Shown one piece after another: positions 16,940-26,725 of a stretch of 64,000 nt of DNA. Source of the stretch: Stappia indica (GTDB lineage Bacteria > Pseudomonadota > Alphaproteobacteria > Rhizobiales > Stappiaceae); contig NZ_CP046908.1 in the NCBI RefSeq assembly GCF_009789575.1, forward strand, positions 558,001-622,000, read 5' to 3'. Position numbers and translations under genes: made by a program. The notes beneath the pieces were generated by a model that saw nothing but the letters and a program-made list of their open reading frames with translations, made no database searches and had not been told where the DNA came from. Position 1 is the stretch's first letter. Each line of letters begins with the position of its first letter.

Positions 16940-18118
16940 ATGTCCGCCTCCCAGTCGAACCGCGCCCGGGGTCTTGCAACGAGGCTCACCCATGCCGGAC
17001 GCAAGCCCGAGGACTTCCACGGATTCGTGAACCCGCCCGTGGTTCACGCTTCCACGGTGCTGTTTCCGGACTGCGCGACCATGCTCTCCGGCGGCCAGAC
17101 CTATCACTACGCCCGCCGCGGCAATCCGACGACCGATGCGCTGGAGGAGGCGCTGGCCGAGCTGGAGGGCGCGGCCGGCGTGCGCCTTGCCGCCTCTGGC
17201 CTCAATGCCGTCTCGGTGGCGCTGCTGTCGTGCCTTTCCTCCGGCGACCATGTCCTGATCACCGACAGCGCCTATGGCCCGACGCGCCATTTCGCCGAGA
17301 CCACCTTGAAGCGGCTCGGCATCGCGGTCGACTATTACGACCCGGCGGTCGGCGCCGGCATCGAGGCGCTGTTCCGGCCCAACACCCGCGCGGTGATGAC
17401 CGAGGCGCCGGGCTCCCTCACCTTCGAGATGCAGGACATCCCGGCGATCGCCGAGGTCGCCCATGCGCGCGATGCGCTGGTCGTGATGGACAACACCTGG
17501 GCGACGCCCTGCTTCTTCGACGCCATCGGCCACGGCGTCGACCTGTCGGTGCAGGCCGGCACCAAGTATCTGATCGGCCATTCCGACGCGATGCTGGGCA
17601 CGGTGGCGGCCAGCGAGCGGGCCTGGCCGGGCCTGAAGGAGACCCACGGCGCGCTCGGCATGCATGTGGGGCCGGACGACGTCTATCTGGCCTTGCGGGG
17701 CCTGCGCACGCTGGAGGTGCGCCTGCGCCGCCACATGGAGAACGCGCTGGAGATCGCCCGCTGGCTGGAGGAGCGGCCCGAGGTCGCCCGCGTGCGCCAT
17801 CCGGGGCTGGAGAGCGACCCGGGCCACGCCATCTGGAAGCGCGATTTCGCCGGCGCCTGCGGCCTCTTCGCCTTCGACTTCGTCGACAGCGTCAGCGAGG
17901 CGCAGAGCCACGCCTTCCTCGATGCGCTGGAACTGTTCGGCCTCGGCTATTCCTGGGGCGGCTTCGAAAGCCTCGCCATTCCCGTCCGGCTCAAGGGCGC
18001 GCGCACGGCAACGCCGATGCCGACCGGCGGCCCCAGCGTGCGACTGCATATCGGCCTGGAGGACACGGCCGACATCCGCGCCGACCTTGAAGCCGGCTTC
18101 GCCGCGCTGAAGGGCTGA
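16940..18118 (+). CDS. metC: Cystathionine beta-lyase
   Basis: A 392-residue trans-sulfuration PLP enzyme that cleaves cystathionine to homocysteine, ammonia and pyruvate in methionine synthesis. Family landmarks are HYARRGNPTT near residue 55, the active-site region SVQAGTKYLIGHSDAMLG with the PLP lysine, and the C-terminal PSVRLHIGLEDTADIRADLE. It belongs to the Cys/Met metabolism family; the alphaproteobacterial MetC group fits best, and cystathionine gamma-synthase/lyase is the alternative. AAAGG lies before the ATG. Its position divergent from aapJ repeats the arrangement known in Rhizobium. Confidence 0.9.
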   Translation: MSASQSNRARGLATRLTHAGRKPEDFHGFVNPPVVHASTVLFPDCATMLSGGQTYHYARRGNPTTDALEEALAELEGAAGVRLAASGLNAVSVALLSCLSSGDHVLITDSAYGPTRHFAETTLKRLGIAVDYYDPAVGAGIEALFRPNTRAVMTEAPGSLTFEMQDIPAIAEVAHARDALVVMDNTWATPCFFDAIGHGVDLSVQAGTKYLIGHSDAMLGTVAASERAWPGLKETHGALGMHVGPDDVYLALRGLRTLEVRLRRHMENALEIARWLEERPEVARVRHPGLESDPGHAIWKRDFAGACGLFAFDFVDSVSEAQSHAFLDALELFGLGYSWGGFESLAIPVRLKGARTATPMPTGGPSVRLHIGLEDTADIRADLEAGFAALKG

Positions 18119-18142
18119 GGAAAACGTGCGTCCGGCGCAGCG

Positions 18143-19768
18143 TTACTGCGCTGTGCCGGATGCAGCAGGCTCCGAAACGCCAGTCTCCGAACTATCAGTC
18201 TCCGAACTATCGGTCTCCGGAACACCAGTCTCCGGAACATCTGGCTGGGACACGACAGGCTCGGCGGCAACCGCCGCCGGAGCCGACGCCGGCGCCAGCG
18301 ACGCCGCGACTGATGGAAGGGTGAAGGCCCACACGGCGGCGGCCAGCAGGATGCCCGCGCCGAGGGCCGGCATCAGGGCGGCAGCGGCCTCGCCGCGCGC
18401 CAGCCGCCGCAGCGCCGAGACCCCCGGCACCAGCGCAAGCAGCGCGATCACCGCGCCCGGCGGCGAGGGCCAGGATCCCGTCAGCGGGCCGGCGACAAGG
18501 TTTGCCGCCACCAGCGCGACGAGCGGCACGGCGAAAAGGCCGGCGGCCGCATAGCGCAGGATCCGCCCCGGGCGATGCGGCGCGGCGCCCTCGTCCCCCC
18601 GCGACAGCAGCAGCGCGGCCAACCCGGCCAGCGCCGGCACCAAGAGCAGGGCCTGCTGCGGCGCCTTGGCCGGCAGCAGCTCGATCAGCAGCCAGAGCGG
18701 CACCAGGCAGCACAGGAAGAACACCACCTGCGGCGAGCGCGTGCTGCGCAAGAGCATCGGCAGGCCGAGCAGCAGGAAGGCCGGCAGCGGCCACATGGCC
18801 ACCAGCGAAAACAGCAGATGCGCGAGCGGCGGGGCGCCGAAGCCTCGCGCGCCGAGCGAGGACCCGATCCCTGCCCCACTGAGTATCCCGGCAAAGAGCT
18901 CCATGCTCCCGCCCGACAGGATCCCGCCCTCGCCGCGCAGCGCGCTCGCGAGCGTCCAGGGCAGCACGATCAGCGCAAGGATCGCCAGGCCGGGCAGCGG
19001 CAGCAAGCGGGCGAGCCAGCGCACATTGCGCGCGGCAAGGCACAGCGCCAGCACACTCAGCCCGGCGACCACCGGCCCGCTCAAGCCGGCCATCAGCACC
19101 GACGACCCGAGCCCCACCCAGAAGATCGCCGCCAGCCCCCTGGCCGCAAGAGAACCGGGAGAGGACGCGCCGGGCGTTCGGGAGAGCCAGATCCGGGCGA
19201 GCGCGCCCTGCATGGCAAGGATCGCGGCCAGCAACAGCGCGTCCGGTTCCCCGAGCCGCGCGGCAGCTCCCAGAGGCAGCGCGGCCGCCGTCAGCGCCCC
19301 GGCAAGCAGGGCCGGCGGCGGCGCGACGAAGGCTCTGGCGCACCAGTAGCCCAGCAGCACGGCAAGCACGGCCCCGGCCAGCGAAGGCAGGCGGAAGATC
19401 CATAGCGGGGCCTCAGCGCCCTGCCCGCTCGCCGCCGCGCTCAGGGCCTGCAGCAGGGGCAGGCCCGGCGGCACGATGCGCTCGCTGCCGTCGCGCAGCC
19501 GCGTGTCGACGAGATCGCCGCTCGTCAGCATGTGCCGCGCGGTCTCGACGATCTGCGTCTCGCCAATCTGAGGTTCGCCAATCTGCGTCTCGCCAATGCC
19601 CAGCGGCGGCGCCGACACAAGCCCCGGCAGATAGAGCGCCAGGGCGAGCAGCAGCAGCGCCAGCGGCGCCAGGCCCCGATGTCCCAGCAATCGCAGCCAG
19701 CGCGCGCCGGGTCCGGAAAACCGCACCTCGAAGCTGCCTGTGGATTGCCGCGCCTGTGTATCCGTCAT
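18143..19768 (-). CDS. GT39/ArnT-like integral membrane glycosyltransferase-family protein
   Basis: A very hydrophobic protein of about 541 residues with about a dozen predicted membrane helices, resembling the GT-C fold ArnT/PMT (GT39) family. The diagnostic N-terminal loop is present but altered: ETARHMLTSGDLVDTRLRDG corresponds to the family's AxxMLxSGDWVTPRL region, but the usual Asp-Glu preceding it is replaced by a repeated GETQI element, and the KPPL motif reads VPPGLPLL. Activity is therefore uncertain. The C-terminus ends in a repetitive ET/SET-rich tail. The ATG at 19768 is preferred; the frame reaches 19954 with non-conserved sequence overlapping the divergent gene's leader. Confidence 0.65.
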   Translation of the reverse strand: MTDTQARQSTGSFEVRFSGPGARWLRLLGHRGLAPLALLLLALALYLPGLVSAPPLGIGETQIGEPQIGETQIVETARHMLTSGDLVDTRLRDGSERIVPPGLPLLQALSAAASGQGAEAPLWIFRLPSLAGAVLAVLLGYWCARAFVAPPPALLAGALTAAALPLGAAARLGEPDALLLAAILAMQGALARIWLSRTPGASSPGSLAARGLAAIFWVGLGSSVLMAGLSGPVVAGLSVLALCLAARNVRWLARLLPLPGLAILALIVLPWTLASALRGEGGILSGGSMELFAGILSGAGIGSSLGARGFGAPPLAHLLFSLVAMWPLPAFLLLGLPMLLRSTRSPQVVFFLCCLVPLWLLIELLPAKAPQQALLLVPALAGLAALLLSRGDEGAAPHRPGRILRYAAAGLFAVPLVALVAANLVAGPLTGSWPSPPGAVIALLALVPGVSALRRLARGEAAAALMPALGAGILLAAAVWAFTLPSVAASLAPASAPAAVAAEPVVSQPDVPETGVPETDSSETDSSETGVSEPAASGTAQ

Positions 19769-19947
19769 GTCACGCTCGCCTGCTACTGCGCTCGCCTTGC
19801 CCGTTCCTGCGTTTCCTACAGGAGCGCGGGACAAAGGGGAACCGGAGGCCGCAGCAAAGCCCCTCCTTCCCCTCTCGCGCGAAGCCGGGACATCCGCTAA
19901 ATCGAACGGATGCGCTTGCCGCAGCCGACCTTTCCAGGGAGACCTTG

Positions 19948-20769
19948 ATGACACTGATCGCCCAGATCACAGACCTGCATGTACGCCCCAGCGGGACGGC
20001 CTGCTACCGGGTCAGCGAGACCAACATGCTCGCCCGCCGCGCCGTCGAGGCCCTCAATGCCCTCGACCCGCAGCCCGATGCGGTGATCATCACCGGCGAT
20101 CTCGCCGACACGCCGGACCCGCGCGAATACGGCGGCGTGCAGCGCCTCGTCTCCCTGATCAAGGCGCCGGTCTATGTGCTTCCGGGCAATCACGATTCGG
20201 CGGCGATGATGCGCGAGACGCTGATCGGCGTCGGCCCGATCAACGAGGGCGAGAACGGCAAGATGCACTATGCCGTCGACATCGGCGACGTGCGCCTGAT
20301 CGCGCTCGACAGCTCGGTGCCCGGCGCGCCCCACGGCACTCTCGGCGAGGCACAGCTCGCCTGGCTGGACGCGACGCTCGCCGCCAGCGCCCGGCCGACG
20401 CTGATCGCCCTGCACCATCCCCCGGCGCTGACCGGCATTGCCCACATGGACACGATCGGGCTTGCCGATTCCGCCGCCTTTTCCGCGGTCGTCTCGCGCC
20501 ATTCCCATGTGCGGCGCGTCATGTGCGGCCATGTCCACCGGGCGATCGTCGCCTCGGTCGGCCACACGGTCATGACCCTGTGCCCCAGCACCGCCCACCA
20601 GGTGCATCTCGACTTCGTCGACCGCGGCAGCGGCCATTTCATCATGGAGCCGCCGGCCTTCTTCCTGCACCACTATGCGCCGGAAAGCGACGTGGTCAGC
20701 CACCTTGCCTATGTCGAGCGGTTCCCCGGGCCGTTCCCCTTCTTCGCCGACGAAGGCATCAGCTGGTAG
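19948..20769 (+). CDS. CpdA/Icc-like metallophosphoesterase
   Basis: A 273-residue cytosolic calcineurin-type phosphoesterase. All metal-site motifs are present: DLH in QITDLHV, GDLAD, GNHD, HHPP and GHVHR, in the order of the class III cyclic nucleotide phosphodiesterase (CpdA) family. Hydrolysis of 3',5'-cAMP is likely, although related enzymes act on other phosphodiesters. The ATG at 19948 has AGGGAG seven bases upstream; upstream in-frame codons to 19756 lack conservation. It is divergent from the GT39-like gene and convergent with the Na/Pi cotransporter gene, 13 bp away. Confidence 0.85.
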   Translation: MTLIAQITDLHVRPSGTACYRVSETNMLARRAVEALNALDPQPDAVIITGDLADTPDPREYGGVQRLVSLIKAPVYVLPGNHDSAAMMRETLIGVGPINEGENGKMHYAVDIGDVRLIALDSSVPGAPHGTLGEAQLAWLDATLAASARPTLIALHHPPALTGIAHMDTIGLADSAAFSAVVSRHSHVRRVMCGHVHRAIVASVGHTVMTLCPSTAHQVHLDFVDRGSGHFIMEPPAFFLHHYAPESDVVSHLAYVERFPGPFPFFADEGISW

Positions 20770-20782
20770 GCGAAAGGCCGCC

Positions 20783-22360
20783 TCAGACCCGGGCGAGATG
20801 GCGCACGATCCGCCACTGATGGTGGGCGACGCGTGCAAGCCATCTCTGCCCGTCGAGGCGGGCCAGCGCGGTCTCCGCGTCGATCTCGCGCGCCGCGGCG
20901 GCATCGATCGCCCCGGCGCGCAGGCGGTCCCCCTGCTTGCGCAATTCGTGCTGGAAGCGGGCGAGCCGCGCTTCCGGCGGGCGCCGCCCGGCCTCCGCGC
21001 CCGTCCCGGCCAGCTGCCCGGCCGCCTGCCGCGACAGGCCCGCCAGCAGATGCACCCGCCGCCCCAGTCTCGCATCGTCGTGCAGGCCGGCAATGCGCGC
21101 ATCCTGCGCCGCCCGGGCCGACAGCCGCGACAGGTGGTCGAGCGCATGGCGCAGGGACAGGTTGCGGGAGTGCGCCGCCCGGTCGCCGCGGTCGGTGCGC
21201 AGCCCGTCGACATAAAGCCGCAAGGAGGAGATCCCGGCCGCGACCTCGTCGAGCCGCCCGTTGCCGGCGCCGGGCTCGTCCTCCTCCAGCTTGTCCGCCA
21301 CCACCAGGAACAGACGCGCGGCCAGCTCGCGCGCCGTGACCCCGGCCGCATCGAGCGCCGCCGCCGGCTCGGCCAGCAGCGCGGGGTCCAACCGCCCGGC
21401 CCCGGCCGGCTGGCGGTCCGGAACCAGCCGCTCGATCAGCCGGGTGAAGCTTCCGGTGAACGGCAGGATCGCCAGCACCCCCAGGACGTTGAAGCCCGTG
21501 TGGAAGGCGACAAGCGCAAGCTGCGCATTGCCGGCCCCGCCGCCGACCCGCTCCGCCAGCATCGCGAACGGCGTCAGCAACAGGAAGGCGATCACGGCCG
21601 TCATCAGGTTGTAGACCACATGGGCGATGCCCGTGCGCCGCATCGCCACCGATCCGCCGAGAGAGGCGAGCAGCGCCGTTGCCGTCGTGCCGATGTCCAT
21701 GCCGATCACCAGCGCCGCCGCCTGCGGCAGCGTGATCGACCCGGCGGCCAGCGCCGCCAGCGCCATCACCACGCCGGCGCTGGACGACTGGGTCACCAGC
21801 GTCACCGCGATGCCGATGCCGATGAGCTGCAGCCGGCCGAGCAGGCCGTCGCCAGGAAAGCTGTCGGGCGTCACGATGCCCTCGAAGGCGGCCAGCCCGT
21901 CTTTCAGCGCATCGACGCCGAGGAACAGCAGGCTGAAGCCGGTCAGCGCCCAGCCGGCCTGCGCCACCCGCCCGCGCGCCAACAGGCGCAGCAGGACACC
22001 GGCCAGCAGCAGCGGCAGGGCGACCATGCCGAGATCCAGCTTGAAGCCGACCAGCGCCACGATCCAGCCCTTGGCCGTGGTGCCGATATTGGCCCCGAGC
22101 ACGATGCCGAGCGCCTGGGGAAAGCTCATCAGGCCGGCCCCGACGAAGCCGACCGCGGTCACGGTGGTGGCGCTCGACGACTGCAGGACGGCGGTGCAGG
22201 CCGCCCCTGCCATCACGCCGCTTGCCGGGCTGCCCGTCAGGCGGGCGAGGGTCCGCCGCAGCGAGCCGCCGGCCAGCGTCCGCAGCCCGTCGGTCAGAAC
22301 CACCATTCCCGTCAGGAAGAGCCCGACCCCGCCGAGCGCCAGAAGTCCGTTCGCGATCAT
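20783..22360 (-). CDS. Na/Pi cotransporter family protein with PhoU-like C-terminus
   Basis: A protein of about 525 residues. The N-terminal 300 residues carry two inverted PNaS repeats with the hallmark QSSSAT and QSSSAG motifs, GANIGTT and GMDIGTT, and about nine membrane helices. The remaining 200 residues are charged and helical, resembling the PhoU-like domain attached to NptA/YjbB-type proteins. Such proteins move inorganic phosphate with sodium, and YjbB-type members can export phosphate. The ATG at 22360 is the first codon giving the canonical start MIANGLLALGGVGLFLTGM; the longer frame to 22537 is not conserved. No pho regulator or other phosphate gene is adjacent. Confidence 0.85.
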   Translation of the reverse strand: MIANGLLALGGVGLFLTGMVVLTDGLRTLAGGSLRRTLARLTGSPASGVMAGAACTAVLQSSSATTVTAVGFVGAGLMSFPQALGIVLGANIGTTAKGWIVALVGFKLDLGMVALPLLLAGVLLRLLARGRVAQAGWALTGFSLLFLGVDALKDGLAAFEGIVTPDSFPGDGLLGRLQLIGIGIAVTLVTQSSSAGVVMALAALAAGSITLPQAAALVIGMDIGTTATALLASLGGSVAMRRTGIAHVVYNLMTAVIAFLLLTPFAMLAERVGGGAGNAQLALVAFHTGFNVLGVLAILPFTGSFTRLIERLVPDRQPAGAGRLDPALLAEPAAALDAAGVTARELAARLFLVVADKLEEDEPGAGNGRLDEVAAGISSLRLYVDGLRTDRGDRAAHSRNLSLRHALDHLSRLSARAAQDARIAGLHDDARLGRRVHLLAGLSRQAAGQLAGTGAEAGRRPPEARLARFQHELRKQGDRLRAGAIDAAAAREIDAETALARLDGQRWLARVAHHQWRIVRHLARV

Positions 22361-22668
22361 CCGCCGATCATGCGCCGACCCTCGACCCGCGGCAATCGGG
22401 ACCAGTCCCGAGGCGGAGCCTGCCCCCTGCTTTTGTCCCGTCCCGCAACGGCTATTGCAGTCCGAAACAGGCCGGCGAGCGTAACGCGCCTGTAAACCAA
22501 GACTCGAGCCAATGTTGGACGACGGCAGAAATATCAATTTTCATTATACGGAAATTGGACTTACACTCGTAGAACGCGAAAAGGGCGGCCGACGTCCGCA
22601 AGGGGCGACGGCCTCCCGGCATTTAGCCGGCAGTCCCGGCACGTGCCAGCAGCAGCCGGAAGAGACCT
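22361..22668. other. 308-bp divergent spacer
   Basis: No gene is seen. An AT-rich pocket at 22528-22560 contains the inverted repeat CAATTT (22535-22540) / AAATTG (22552-22557), a possible promoter/operator for the GGDEF-EAL gene. The rest is GC-rich and unremarkable. Confidence 0.35.
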
Positions 22669-24822
22669 GTGGCAAGCACATCGGCGAAACCGGAACTGGA
22701 CGACAGGCGACGTGCCGCGCGAGCGCGAGCGCTCGACACCCCTGCGGCACGACTGATCCTTGCCAATCCCCTTCCCTTCGCCGTCATGCGCGTGTCGCGC
22801 GGCGCACACGACAGCCGCTACCGGATCGACTACATCAGCGACACCTGCCAGGCCGTATGGGGCCTCTCGCGCGCTGAAATCGGCGACAATCCCCGCCTGC
22901 TGTGGAGCCGGATCGATCCCGACGACCTGACCCATTTCGGCGACCGGCTGCGCGCCGCAGAGCGGGGCCGCCACGAATGGACTGCGACCTTCCGCATCCG
23001 CGGCGGCGACAGCGGCCGCGAGAAATGGGCGGTCGCCCGCGGCCTGCCCCGTTCGGACCTGCCGGGCGATGCCTGGAACATCACCGTCACCGACATCACC
23101 GCGCAGATACAGGCCTATGCCGACCTGCAGGCCAGCGAGGCGCGGTTCCGCGCCCTGGCGGAGAACATTCCCGGCGCCGTCTTCCGCTACCGCCTGCGCG
23201 TCGACGGCACCCACCAGATCTTCGACATGACGCCGGGCAGCGTCGCCATCTGGGAGCTGCCGGCGGAGGAGATCAACAACGACCCCGCCCCCATCTGGCA
23301 GATGATCCATCCCGAGGATGTGCCGCCGATGCTGGAATCGGTGCTGGAGTCCGCCCGCACCCTGCAGCCCTGGCATTACATCTGGCGCCTGACGACGCCC
23401 TCGGGCCGGTTCAAGTGGTTGGAAGGACGCGGCCTGCCGCGCCGCGAGGAGAACGGCGACACCGTCTGGCACAGCGTCATCATCGACGTCACCGAGCAGC
23501 GGAAGAAGGACGAGGATATCCGCCGCCTTGCCGAGCGGGACGAGCTGACCGGCCTTGCCAACCGCAGCCTGTTGCGCCGCCGCCTCGACGAGGCCCTGCG
23601 CCAGCGTCTTGCCGATGGCGGCCGCGGCGCGCTGATCCTGCTCGATCTCGACCACTTCAAGGACATCAACGACACGCTCGGCCACGATGCCGGCGACATC
23701 TTCCTGCGCGCCACCGCCGAGCGGCTGACCGAGAGCGTCTGCCATCAGGACATCGTCGCGCGGGTCGGCGGCGACGAGTTCGTCGCCGTGCTGCCGCAGA
23801 TCGCCAGCGAGGACGCGGTGCTGGCCACCATCGGTCGCATCGCCGCGCGCCTCGCCGACGACGTGCATATCGAGGGGCACGTTCTGTCGAGCAGCGTCTC
23901 CATGGGCATCGCCTTCTTTCCCCGCGACGGGCAGACCCCGAACACGCTGCTCAAGCATGCGGACATCGCCCTGTTCGAGGCCAAGGCCGCCGGCCGCCAG
24001 ACCCATGTCTTCTTCTCGCCCGCCCTGCGCGAGACGCGCGAGCGCCGCCGCACCCTTGCCGAGGCGCTGCGCACCGCCATCGCCGCCGATGCGCTGTCCA
24101 TCGCCTTCCAGCCCATCGTCGAGGCCGGCAGCAGCAACCACAGGGGCTTCGAGGCGCTGGCCCGCTGGACGCTGGACGGCCAGTCGATCTCGCCGGCCGA
24201 GTTCATTCCGCTTGCCGAGGAAACGGGCCTTGCCGTACCGCTCGGCAAGGTGCTGCTGGCCCGCGCCCTGCGCCTTGCCGTGAAGCTCGCCGAGACCGGC
24301 ATCGATCCCGGCACGATCTCGGTGAACGTCTCGGCCGCCCAGCTGCGCGAGCCCGATTTCGCCGCGACCGTCGCCGCCATGCTCGCCGAGCACGGCTTGC
24401 CGCCCGAGCGACTGGAGATCGAGGTGACGGAGACGGTGATCTTCGGCCGCTTCGCCGAGCAGATCGCGTTGACCCTGCGCGAGTTTCGCAGGCTCGGGAT
24501 CCGCATCGCGCTCGACGATTTCGGCACCGGCTATGCCTCGCTCGCCCATCTCAAGCGCATCCAGGTCGACCGACTGAAGATCGACCAGTCCTTCGTGCGC
24601 GATATCGAGGCCGATGGCGACGATGCGGTGATCGTGCGCACCGTGATCGGCCTTGCCAAGGCGCTCGGCATGGATGTGGTGGCCGAAGGCATCGAGACGC
24701 ACGAGCAGCTGGATTTCCTGCGTCGCCACGGCTGCGACCTGGCCCAGGGCTATCTCTTCGGCCGGCCGACCACCAGCGAGGAAGATCTGGTCAGCTACCT
24801 GAACGCCGCCGACCGCGAGTGA
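22669..24822 (+). CDS. PAS-PAS-GGDEF-EAL c-di-GMP turnover protein
   Basis: A 717-residue soluble protein. Two PAS domains (about 30-145 and 155-280; the second has a PAC-like end IDVTEQRKK) precede a GGDEF domain (about 285-445) with an intact RVGGDEF and an EAL domain (about 460-710) with FEALARW, NVSAAQL, EIEVTET, DDFGTGYASL, LKIDQSFV and VAEGIET. Both active sites look complete, so it could make and break c-di-GMP. The inhibitory RxxD site is absent (CHQD at that position). The GTG at 22669 follows a purine-rich GGAAGAG. The signal bound by the PAS domains is unknown. Confidence 0.92.
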   Translation: MASTSAKPELDDRRRAARARALDTPAARLILANPLPFAVMRVSRGAHDSRYRIDYISDTCQAVWGLSRAEIGDNPRLLWSRIDPDDLTHFGDRLRAAERGRHEWTATFRIRGGDSGREKWAVARGLPRSDLPGDAWNITVTDITAQIQAYADLQASEARFRALAENIPGAVFRYRLRVDGTHQIFDMTPGSVAIWELPAEEINNDPAPIWQMIHPEDVPPMLESVLESARTLQPWHYIWRLTTPSGRFKWLEGRGLPRREENGDTVWHSVIIDVTEQRKKDEDIRRLAERDELTGLANRSLLRRRLDEALRQRLADGGRGALILLDLDHFKDINDTLGHDAGDIFLRATAERLTESVCHQDIVARVGGDEFVAVLPQIASEDAVLATIGRIAARLADDVHIEGHVLSSSVSMGIAFFPRDGQTPNTLLKHADIALFEAKAAGRQTHVFFSPALRETRERRRTLAEALRTAIAADALSIAFQPIVEAGSSNHRGFEALARWTLDGQSISPAEFIPLAEETGLAVPLGKVLLARALRLAVKLAETGIDPGTISVNVSAAQLREPDFAATVAAMLAEHGLPPERLEIEVTETVIFGRFAEQIALTLREFRRLGIRIALDDFGTGYASLAHLKRIQVDRLKIDQSFVRDIEADGDDAVIVRTVIGLAKALGMDVVAEGIETHEQLDFLRRHGCDLAQGYLFGRPTTSEEDLVSYLNAADRE

Positions 24823-24895
24823 CGCACGGGCTGCAATCGGCGGACCGGCGCAACGCACCGGCCCCTCCGTTCGCCCCCCTGGCGCGCCAGCGCGT

Positions 24896-26377
24896 TTAGC
24901 GGGCGAGAACCGTCGCCGCCTCGCGGGTGCGCTTGAAGGCGCTGTCGATCTGGGTCACGGCCGCACCGATATCGGTGATCGAGCTGGAAATGTCGCCGAC
25001 CGCACCGGCGACCTCGTGCATGCTCTGCGACATGCCGCAGGTTACGACGCTCTGCTCTTCCACCGCAGAGGCGGCCGCCGCGACCTGCGCGAACAGCGTG
25101 TCCACCGCCCCGCGGATATTCTCCAGCGTGCCGGCCACACTGCCCGTGATCGCCTGCACGCCGTCGATCTCGCGCGAGATCTGGTCCGTCGCCTTGGCCG
25201 CCTCGCCGGCAAGGTTCTTCACCTCGCTCGCCACCACGGCAAAGCCCCGTCCTGCTTCGCCGGCCCGGGCCGACTCGATGGTCGCGTTCAGCGCCAGCAG
25301 GTTGATCTGCCCGGCAATGTCCTGGATCAGGCTGACGATGCCGCCCATCGCGGTCGCCGCGCCGACCAGCTTGCTCGTCGCCGCCTCCGCGTCCCTGGCG
25401 TGGGTGGCGGCGCTTTCCGTCGCAATGCGCGAGCGCGACATGTTCTGCGAGATCTCGGCGATGGACGAGGCCAGTTCCTCCGCGCTGGAGGCCAGCATCT
25501 GGACGTTCTCGGACGTCTTGCCGACCGCTCCGGCCACGGTCTCGGCCCGCTGGTCGGACTTCGACAGCGCGGTCTCCACCTCGACGAAATTCTCGTCGAT
25601 CATCTTGCGCAGGTTGGCCAGCAGCTGCATCTGCGCGGTGATGTCGGTGGCGAACTTGACCACCTTGTAGGGTACCCCGTCCGGCGTCAGGATCGGATTG
25701 TAGGAGGCCTCGATCCACACTTCCCTGCCGCCCTTGCCGAAGCGGCGGAACTGGCCGGCCTGGAACTCGCCGCGCCGCAGCCGCGCCCAGAACTCGCGAT
25801 AGTCCGAGCTCTCGGCATAGGCGGGATCGACGAACATGCGGTGATGTTGCCCGCGGATCTCGTCGAGGCCGTAGCCGACCGTCGACAGGAAGTTCTCGTT
25901 CGCGTCCAGGATGTTGCCGTCGAGATCGAAGGCGATGACCGCGCTGACCTTGCCGATGGCCTCGACCTGGCCCGTCATCTCCGCATGCTCGCGGGTGCGC
26001 TCCGTCACGTCGGAGGCGAACTTGACGATCTTGTAGACCCGGCCCTTGCCGTCGAGGACCGGATTGTACGAAGCCTCGATCCACACTTCGCTGCCGTCCT
26101 TAGCGTAGCGCTTGAACCGGCCCGCCTGGAACTCGCCGCGCCGCAGCCGCTCCCAGAAGGCCTTGTAGTCGGGACTGTCCGCCACCGCCTTGCCCACGAA
26201 CATCGAGTGATGGCGCCCGCGGATCTCCTCGATCGTATAGCCGAGCGCATTGAGGAAGTTGCGGTTGGCATCCTGCACCGTGCCGTCCGGCTTGAACTCG
26301 ATGCGGGCCTGCGACCTGTCCAGCGCGCTGGCAATGGCGTCGCAATCTGACTGCCGGCGGCGACCTGAAAGAAACAT
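24896..26377 (-). CDS. Soluble PAS-PAS methyl-accepting chemotaxis protein
   Basis: A 493-residue chemoreceptor with no membrane segment. Two very similar PAS domains (about 15-130 and 140-255) share [13 protein letters not shown] and [10 protein letters not shown], which suggests an internal duplication. The MCP signalling domain follows, with the hairpin tip [20 protein letters not shown] and [13 protein letters not shown] that contacts CheA/CheW. No C-terminal CheR-binding pentapeptide is seen. It is probably a cytoplasmic sensor, perhaps of redox or energy state through flavin or haem in the PAS domains (inference). The ATG at 26377 has AGGAGG four bases upstream; upstream in-frame codons are not needed. 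Confidence 0.92.
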   Translation of the reverse strand: MFLSGRRRQSDCDAIASALDRSQARIEFKPDGTVQDANRNFLNALGYTIEEIRGRHHSMFVGKAVADSPDYKAFWERLRRGEFQAGRFKRYAKDGSEVWIEASYNPVLDGKGRVYKIVKFASDVTERTREHAEMTGQVEAIGKVSAVIAFDLDGNILDANENFLSTVGYGLDEIRGQHHRMFVDPAYAESSDYREFWARLRRGEFQAGQFRRFGKGGREVWIEASYNPILTPDGVPYKVVKFATDITAQMQLLANLRKMIDENFVEVETALSKSDQRAETVAGAVGKTSENVQMLASSAEELASSIAEISQNMSRSRIATESAATHARDAEAATSKLVGAATAMGGIVSLIQDIAGQINLLALNATIESARAGEAGRGFAVVASEVKNLAGEAAKATDQISREIDGVQAITGSVAGTLENIRGAVDTLFAQVAAAASAVEEQSVVTCGMSQSMHEVAGAVGDISSSITDIGAAVTQIDSAFKRTREAATVLAR

Positions 26378-26604
26378 GCATCCTCCTTCCACCTCGAAAG
26401 GCGGCCGTGAAATACCTGAATCCCTCCCCATTTTTCGGCCGCGATTTTCTCCAGCCAAGTACAACCCTAAAGAGAAAAATATAAATGCAGAGTTAACCTG
26501 AATTTTCCTTCAAGATCAGGGCTTTACTACCTCAATCAGCGCTATTTCGGCAAAGGTCGTGTACGTCTTTCGCCGGATACCCATCTCTTCCCCTTCGGAA
26601 AGCC

Positions 26605-26638
26605 AAAAAAGAAGGGCGCGGGATCTCTCCCGCGCCCT
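26605..26638 (-). terminator. Rho-independent terminator after acdS
   Basis: On the minus strand a 10-bp stem AGGGCGCGGG / CCCGCGCCCT is followed by a CTTCTTTTTT tract, about 75 bp downstream of the acdS stop codon and just beyond the 17-bp tandem repeats. Confidence 0.85.
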
Positions 26639-26660
26639 GTCGTTCGCCGTCATTCGCTCA

Positions 26661-26725
26661 TCAGCCGTTGCGGCCGATCAACCGTTGCGGCCGATCAACC
26701 GTTACGGCCAATCAACCGTTACGGA
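26661..26725. repeat. 17-bp tandem repeat spanning the acdS stop codon
   Basis: Four head-to-tail units with a period of 17 bp (plus-strand TCAACCGTTGCGGCCGA and variants) start at 26661, 26678, 26695 and 26712. The last contains the acdS stop codon and its final Arg-Asn-Gly codons. The copies differ at one to four positions. Confidence 0.9.

Noticed and set aside
24878-24900. CTGGCGCGCCAG palindrome between the GGDEF-EAL and chemoreceptor genes
   Set aside because: It is a short GC palindrome touching the stop codon, without a U tract; it could be chance in GC-rich sequence.
26661-26725. Possible CRISPR-like array at the 17-bp repeats
   Set aside because: The units are contiguous tandem copies without unique spacers and there are no cas genes in the window.
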